A stretch of 64,000 bases of DNA. Origin: Bostrychus sinensis. Taxonomy: Eukaryota; Chordata; Actinopteri; Gobiiformes; Eleotridae. Position 1 is the first letter of the stretch; each line of letters opens with the position of its first letter. Location: contig CM036258.1 in NCBI GenBank assembly GCA_020698575.1, positions 20,790,795 to 20,854,794 on the forward strand. Direction: 5' to 3'. Under the pieces are notes generated by a model, which did not search any database, had not been told where the DNA came from, and was given only the letters and a program-made list of their open reading frames with translations. Positions 1-64,000 of this stretch are shown in pieces. Both the position numbers and the translations under genes were made by a program.

Positions 1-92
1 TGCCCTGGGTGTAATAAGGTGAATAAGGGTCGTTATGTAATCAAGTGTTAGCTGCACTGTCATTACTGTTGTTTCCTTTGCTCTTCCTTCAG

Positions 93-57341
<57,249 letters not shown>

Positions 57342-58064
57342 AACATCTTCTTTATTTATTCTGACCTAAAACGACACCCTGACACAGCTGCTGGACACTC
57401 AGTCATTTTGACTGGTAAACAATAGGACTGTACTGTACCATAATTGTGCAGTGCTTGTGTAAAAGGATACTAACTTGCCCTGACATTTTGGTTACCTACT
57501 TTTGGATCATTTCTAAGACAGTGTGTTGCCTTTTACCTCACATAACCCTAAACCATTGCACAATTATTTTGTATTATTTATCATTTCTTCTTTTTTGAGG
57601 AACTCTGGGTTGTGTGGGGTGTAGGACAACATGCTTGTCTTCTTATGCACAAGAATCTATTTGAGAATGTTGAACTTGAGACTTATGCCAAATGAGTACA
57701 GTGAACTTATGTGCGCAAACTGGTATTAGAGACCATTCTTGTTTTGTTTGTGATGTGATGTTGCATTTTGAGAAGTGTTAGAATGAATCAGTAACTGGTA
57801 TGTTGTGTTGTATAGAATGAGAAATGCCTATTTATCATGAAGTGCCTTACAGTACTGTATCTACATTACAATGAAGCTATGCAAACTGTCTTCTTTCTCT
57901 TGTATGTACGTACAGTCTTTTCTGGAGCAGTAAGGCGTAGCCGTCAATAGTTTGTTGGCTGATTTTTTCTAACATGAAACAACAGCATTGGTTTGGTTAA
58001 ATTTTTTTCCGAATGCAGCATAACTGAGACAAAAAAACAAAAGATTCCGCCAAAAAAGGAATTG

Positions 58065-58070
58065 AATAAA
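58065..58070 (+). promoter_or_regulatory. Candidate poly(A) signal 1 (AATAAA)
   Basis: An exact AATAAA hexamer about 725 bases after the stop codon. No strong GT-rich element follows within 40 bases, so it may be the weaker of the two candidates. Confidence 0.45.
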
Positions 58071-58161
58071 TACCTTCAAACAAGAACAAAAGTTCAATTG
58101 CTATTGTATGGCCATTTGTATGTAGTAGCTTTGCTGACCTGTGCATTTCTTTTGATGGGAA

Positions 58162-58167
58162 AATAAA
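58162..58167 (+). promoter_or_regulatory. Candidate poly(A) signal 2 (AATAAA)
   Basis: An exact AATAAA hexamer about 820 bases after the stop codon. A T-rich then GT-containing stretch (aaaactgtgttgtccctg) follows within about 70 bases, which fits a cleavage-site context better than the first candidate. Confidence 0.55.
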
Positions 58168-58199
58168 GAAATTAGTGCAAGACACGTTTGCATTCAGCA

Positions 58200-61100
58200 C
58201 CTTCTTTTACCAGTATTAAAAACTGTGTTGTCCCTGAGTAAGCGTCCTCTCCTGATTGGTCAGGTTGAGGGGACCAGTCGTCACCCTGGTGCATGATGGG
58301 ACTTTTGGCTGTTACCCATGGTGTAGCCTGTCAGCTCACATCTCATCAGCACACCTCAGGCACCACACAGGGCTACAGTCTGCTGCTGTGAGTTGCACTT
58401 CTCACTGGCTGCAACACCCAGGCCATGTTCTGTAAAGTCACTCTCACATGCTTGCAAACAATAATTCATCAAAAAGTTCTTTAAAATTATCACCATTGTA
58501 AGATTTGTGTGAACTGCAGGTGTTACCTAGATTGGTTTTTGTGTTTTTTTGTTTGTTTTTTTTGTTTGTTTTTTGTGTTTGTTTTGCTTAAATTGCCATT
58601 AATTTATCATAAAACAACTCTCAGATCTGGCAGTTAATGATGTTTAACCATTCATTTAACTAGAAGCATTCACACAGCTTACATTTTTTAAAGATGTAAT
58701 TTAGTCTTTTGAATACACAAGGAAGGGCATCCATCTTAAAGACAAATTTTTTGAGCTACACCTATGTATGTTGATGAATGCTTATCTCGTGAACTTGAAT
58801 TTGGCAGTTTTAACAGCTTTATTAAACAAATTGTTATAAAATGCTCTCCACTCATGTATTTCTGTTGTGTTTATATAATCATTTATAACAGGATAGCCCT
58901 AAGGTTAGAAAAATAGTGAAAAAGTGTTCAATTTGATGTTGTCAAAATCAAGGACTTAAATCTTGGGCAGGTATTAAATTTTATTCATGTTGGCCTTGAA
59001 TTTTTTAAAACCTTTTCAGTGTTATTGATAATATATAGCTTAATGAATATTTACTTGGAAATGTTGACATTTAGCAAATGAATCACACACATCATGGTCT
59101 ACTTAGAACTAGACAAGCTCGTACTTGTCAAAAAGTATTGTATATGTTGGAGTAAGTAAGTCAGTATATTCATAACTATTACTAAAGAATAATGATAAAA
59201 TGTACTGCTAAATTCCAATTTGCAAGAAAGACATGAGTGTTTTTTAAAAGTCATCATTTTGAATGTGTTTTTTATTTTGTACGTGTTTGAAAACTTTGGT
59301 TACAGGTTTACTGTTTAACAAAATAATCACATCACAATCACAATACACTCTGAAAAACCTTTATCCCATTACATTTTAATGCAACACTGTTATTACACAC
59401 CCATTAGAATTTTAAGTGTCATACAAAGAGTAATACAAATATTTAATTAGTGTATAATTCATCTAGATTATTGTTCTTTTGTTGGCAGTACATTTCATTA
59501 GATGTAGCATTAAAAAGTCTTTACAAGTCTTTAAAAAGGTTTACATTTTACAAGACAAAAGCTGGAGCTACCCTGTATAACACATGAGACAATGAACATT
59601 TCTAATAGACTAAATGCATTTTTGGAATATTTCTTGGTGTATGCATATTGTTACATTTCACGATTGCTTTTAGTGTTATTGTGGTCTGTTCTTTGCCTCA
59701 CTGCTCCACATCCTGTGTATTATTCCTGTTGTAGTGCGTCTCAGACCTGGCCATGTGTGTAGTACAGAGTGAGAGAGGTCAGGGGAAATAAAAAAGCAGC
59801 TTGAGTTTCTCTCAGTGCAGTCACCTGCAGCTGTGACCTGCAGAGAAACGGTGAGTGGTGACAGTGACGTCGCTGCTCATGCTCCCTCTCATGCTGCCTG
59901 ACTGACACAGCAACCAGCTCCTCGACCACGGGATACTGGCAAACACTTTACACAGCATTACACAAACACAGTGTGGCCAGGAATGAGCCTGCAGTGGAGA
60001 ATTACAGTTGAGGCAAATATGTAAAGTGAGTATATGCATGGGGTTTATATTACGTAGTTTGGGTTAGTATTAAATGCAATTTTTGTATGTAATAATCACT
60101 AGTCTACAAACCTTTCCTCTAAATTTTCTTGTGTCTTTTAAAGTATTACCTGTTAAATGTTTTTGTAAAAGGAAGCTAGTATGAAACCCAATGAGCAAAT
60201 TAGGAAAATAGGTGTAAGAAAAGGATAATGGCTCCTAAATAAGTAATATTCAGTATTTGGTTCCTAACATTTACTCCCTTGTCCTATATTTTGAAGTAAC
60301 AAGGTCTTACACAATGCTTTTGACAATGATTTGGAACTTTAGTTTTATTTTTTCATGGCGGTCTGCAGGAAATAATAAGTGAGTGATAAATAAAAGAAGT
60401 AGTTAATCCAGAATAACCTTGTCCCTGCACTGCCCCTCAGATTCCTTTGGACAGAGAGCGACAACATGTTTCTTCCCTTGACAGAGACTGAGTGACTGAG
60501 ACAGAGTGCGCATTATAAAATGGGGCTGTAATATGAGCCTGTGTGAGTAATTTAACCATTACAAAGTGTTTGGTTGATCCTCTGATCTGTTAGCAGGATT
60601 ACAGCCTCAAGGAAAGTTTTATCAACACTTTATTGTAGGAGATCATTATGTTTTCTTAGAACAGCCTGTTTAAGTTAGAACATAATATTTATTGCATCTG
60701 CAGCATCCAAGGATTCCCTCAGGCTCAAGAATAATATGTACAACATTTTTTTGCAGTTTTTCTTATGCATTAAATCAAAAAAAATAAAAAAATAAATTGC
60801 ATTCAGTATGTCCTTAGAGCAGCTGAGTGTGTGGAAAGGTGCCTTCCTGTCTGTCTCTTTGAAATGTCAAAAAAGTACAAAAATAATTATTAAAACACTC
60901 CTATAAACTTATTTTATGAATTCAGGACACACAGATAACAATTAAAATAAATAAATATTTGGAATATTTCACTGTCCGTACTGAATCTATTTTATTACTA
61001 ACTTATACTGCTAAAATAATTTGACTTTTTCTATTGAGATGCACCTGTAGTTACTTCATGTGTTTCAGTCCAGAAGAATGACAAAAACACCAACTTCTTT

Positions 61101-64000
61101 ACAATATCCACATAATAATACCATATCCCACTCCTGATGTAGTAGTAAATGTAAATAAAGTATACATTTAAATATTTTACTGACATGAAAGCAGTACTTT
61201 GGAGACATTAAACTTTTCTAAGTCGGTGTTCTAAGTCGTGTTCATCCACGCATCATCACTTGCTGCCTCATCCTTGGGGCCACTGCAGGGGCCCGGCTCT
61301 TGGATCTGTTACACGCTCAAGGTCAAAAAGAGCCACTTCAGGTCTGCAGTGCTCTAGTAACTGAACGCTCCTGGGCCAGTGCACTGCAGACAGACAGACA
61401 GTGGCGTGAGATGAACTGTGTACTGTGAGTACTGAGAGTGCTGAGAGGCCCGAAGTGAACCGACCCGGGACTGCTACTGCTGCTGCTGCTCCCTCTGTAT
61501 ATACTCCACTGGGTTTTCTATTGCGCTGAGGCGGCAGGGGAACACATCAAATGCCGAGCTGTTTTTTTTTTTATGCCAGGCCAAACAACACCTGCAAGGA
61601 CAAATGGGAAATGAGACCACTGTAAAACTGACGCTTATCCCATTACATGCCATAACACTTCAAATCGAGTATTTCTAGTACAAGTACATAAAGCCAGTTG
61701 ACAAGAGCTGTGTCTGCTTGCTTAATGGCTGCCTCTAATCAGCATAATCATTGAGGAAGTTATAAGTATGAGCTAAAACACTACAGTAATTAGGCATTCA
61801 TTCCCAATCATCATTTTCAAAGTGCTGTGATTTTCTAGAGCACATTTTCCAGAGCACAGGAACGCAATTTAGCATTAGCACTTAGCATGAGCAGATGACT
61901 GATGAGAATGATTACACAGAGTTTCATTTCCACTAAAATTGCACCACTATGGATGAATAATACATGTTGTTATCAGCTGAGTTTGAATGGAGCTGGCACC
62001 AGTGCTGAATAATGTGAGGGAGGGAACGACACAGAGGTAAGAGGCGCCATAGATTCTTAAGGGCAAGTTTGAATTTCCACTACACGCCACACTAAACTTT
62101 GAATACTGGTGGATCAGCTGCTTGTGGTAAATGAAGAGGAAGCTCTGGGACCACAGGCTTTCTGTCTCTCCGACAATGGGTTTGATGGATTAGAAGAGAC
62201 ATTTCTCTAGAATATGACATCCTCTGAAAAGAAAAAAAAAAAGGTTTGAGCATCAGAATTAAATCAGAAGTAAAATGTGTCAGGTATGCTGATTGCACAG
62301 ACAACAGTTTAGTTGTTATTTAACTAAATGTCTCATACAATGACAGATGTGTTGTTAATAATGTACTGTCTTAAGGATGTTAATTTCTCAAATGAAGTTA
62401 TGAAGTTATGAAGTTAAAATCAAACATTTAATATAATAATTCAGACTCTTGCGTAAAAATTGTCAGTGTGCATAATCAGGTTTATAGTTAATAAAATTTA
62501 ATTTAATTAGCTTATCTGCAAAAATGTACACATGAAATGTTATTATTCGCTGTGCCAGAATGAAAAAAATGGTCAAGTTAGAAAGTTGTTGTTTTTTTTT
62601 TTTTTTTCAATGCTGCCCTATTTGGATGTATGGAATCAAGTTTGTCTAAAACTAAATTTGCAATATACAAAATAAATGTACTGTATTATATATGTATGTA
62701 CTGAATATGTCAACTTGGCAGCAATAAAATCCCTAATGTAATCTAAAATACATGTTAGTAGTTCTGCTTATGTTCTTCTATTTCATATTTTTATGTAACT
62801 CTTGAGTTTAGCTTACATATTATACAGGTTTCATAGCAAAGTAACAAAGGACCATTGGGGGAAAACATCTTCACAACATTAAAAAAGTGTTTTTGAAGCC
62901 ATTGGTCTGAACAGGTTCCAGAGTTCCTAAAGGACATGGCACAGGCTCTTCCCCATTTCTCCTGTGAGCCCTGGGGTTTAAGCAATGTTCCTCCAGACAA
63001 CACTGAAAAGGAAAAACAGATAGAATCATTTCAATTGATCCTGTGTGGAAATCTCTGGAGCGCTCCAAAGGTAATTTCAGCATGACACAGGCTTATAAAG
63101 GCAATTTACAGTTGTTTTTCAACAGGTTTTATTACATTTGGTACCCCAGGACTTGGCTACTACTTTAGACTGCTTTAGGTTATTGTGCACATAAAAACTG
63201 TGCCGGCAGCTGTTGTCACCAGAGTCCACATACAGATTAGAGCTTGATGTTTTCTCAAATAGGCTTTATGTTGTAACATCACACACTCAGATAAATCCAT
63301 CACTGTTATTGACTATACAATAGATGCATTCTCTGGAGGATTTTCTCTAGTCTAATGCAATTGTGTTTATTCTTTTATTTGTGGTTGCAAGTCACACAAT
63401 GCAAAATGAAACTAATGCTGTTGGTCTAGCTATGCATGCAGTAGCTATGTGACAATTACTGGTTTCGATGTATATTAAGGAGAATAATTACACAATAATT
63501 AAACCACTAAATGTGAAACAGCAATCTGGATCCACACCAGAAATGAAGAATTCCATAATCGGACCACTTTTCTGAAAGTTTAACCATTACTTTTTGAGTT
63601 GTCTTGCTAATAGACCAACAAACCAACAAACCAACCAATGCTAGCAAAGAATAAGTGTCTTTGGCCCTATCTTGCAATGATACATAATCTTTAAAACTGT
63701 TTGAATCTACAACACTCTTTCCTACCTTGGTTGATTACTGAGCTTCCCAGAAAATATCTGCAAAATCCAACCATACAGTTATCTTGTTAGCAGACAACAA
63801 TCAAAACAACCAAAACATAACCCAGAACCATGGACCTGTAACACCAGTGCACCAGGTCTGAAGGTGAGCTAAAGCCTTGTCTTAATGGGGTAACAGATAC
63901 TGCCAAATTCTTATACTCAGATCACGTTATCCAAACCTCACATAACCCTTGACCAGTTTGTTGGTAACATTTTTTTGTATCCAGTAAACCTCATCTTCAT
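58200..64000. other. Downstream intergenic sequence
   Basis: 5.8 kb with no coding region I can support. GC-richer patches lie at about 58230-58440 and 61240-61560 (the latter has a short CTG run, actgctactgctgctgctgc). A repeat tail lies at 60940-61055. Two weak splice-bounded candidates on the minus strand near 62220 and 63003 are discussed among the findings. Confidence 0.5.
60940..61055 (+). repeat. Dispersed repeat tail, copy 3
   Basis: Text ggaatatttcactgtccgta and gagatgcacctgta corresponds to the end of the repeat at 12895-13040 and 37955-38070, with more divergence. Confidence 0.45.

Larger units (their letters stand above)
57342..58190 (+). other. ryr3: ryr3 3' untranslated region
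   Basis: This AT-rich sequence after the TAA has no splice-bounded open frame. The likely end is shortly after the second AATAAA near 58162, giving a 3' UTR of about 0.85 kb. The exact cleavage point cannot be read from the sequence. Confidence 0.65.

Noticed and set aside
58200..64000. A minus-strand aven gene, which neighbours RYR3 in human
   Set aside because: I looked for AVEN-like text (such as the acidic C-terminal EELEDWLD block) on the minus strand and found none.

Overview
The window is vertebrate nuclear DNA, most probably from a teleost fish. It holds one very large plus-strand gene, a type 3 ryanodine receptor (ryr3), from codons about 600 residues into the protein through to the stop codon. 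The fish origin is inferred from compact introns of 80 bp to a few kb, canonical GT-AG splicing, and many relics of Tc1-like transposons, MITEs and short interspersed repeats of the kinds common in teleost genomes. RyR3, rather than RyR1 or RyR2, is indicated by the very short divergent region 2, the residue choices in the C-terminal domain ([20 protein letters not shown]), and the terminal Gln-Leu-Gly before the stop.

Layout of the gene. I could place 89 coding exons by reading frame, splice sites and phase; all phases agree except one. From 5' to 3' they encode: the end of the N-terminal solenoid (93-226); SPRY1 (922-3014); RyR repeats 1-2 (3100-7988); SPRY2 (8256-9731); a shortened divergent region 2 (10014-10080); SPRY3 (10156-11616); the junctional solenoid with a short divergent region 3 (11938-15822); the bridging solenoid/RIH region (21719-29002); RyR repeats 3-4 with an RKIS phosphorylation motif (29755-32028); more solenoid (32116-38346); a calmodulin-binding segment (39614-40548); the core solenoid with the Ca2+ site (42917-46756); a 1.3 kb exon with the EF-hand pair and divergent region 1 (47394-48706); and the membrane domain S1-S6, selectivity filter, zinc-binding C-terminal domain and stop (49083-57341). 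The 3' UTR has two AATAAA signals near 58.1 kb. The last ~5.8 kb shows no convincing gene.

The most notable region is 38.9-44.9 kb, which carries three apparent alternative-splicing devices in 6 kb: a 15-nt microexon at the ASI position, a tandemly duplicated exon pair that looks mutually exclusive (41100-41199 and 41715-41811) right after the calmodulin-binding segment, and an 18-nt microexon at the ASII position. Further on, an 87-nt cassette exon encodes S1, the segment whose skipping is known to give a dominant-negative RyR3. One exon (33933-34172) carries a single extra base that breaks the frame: either a sequencing/assembly error or a real null allele.

Introns hold two related Tc1-like copies in one 5.9 kb intron, relics of at least two other Tc1-like families, several MITE-like elements (one inserted inside a SINE), and CA/GT/TA microsatellites. 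Exon numbers (e1-e88, with e59a/e59b) count from the first exon in this window, not from the start of the gene.
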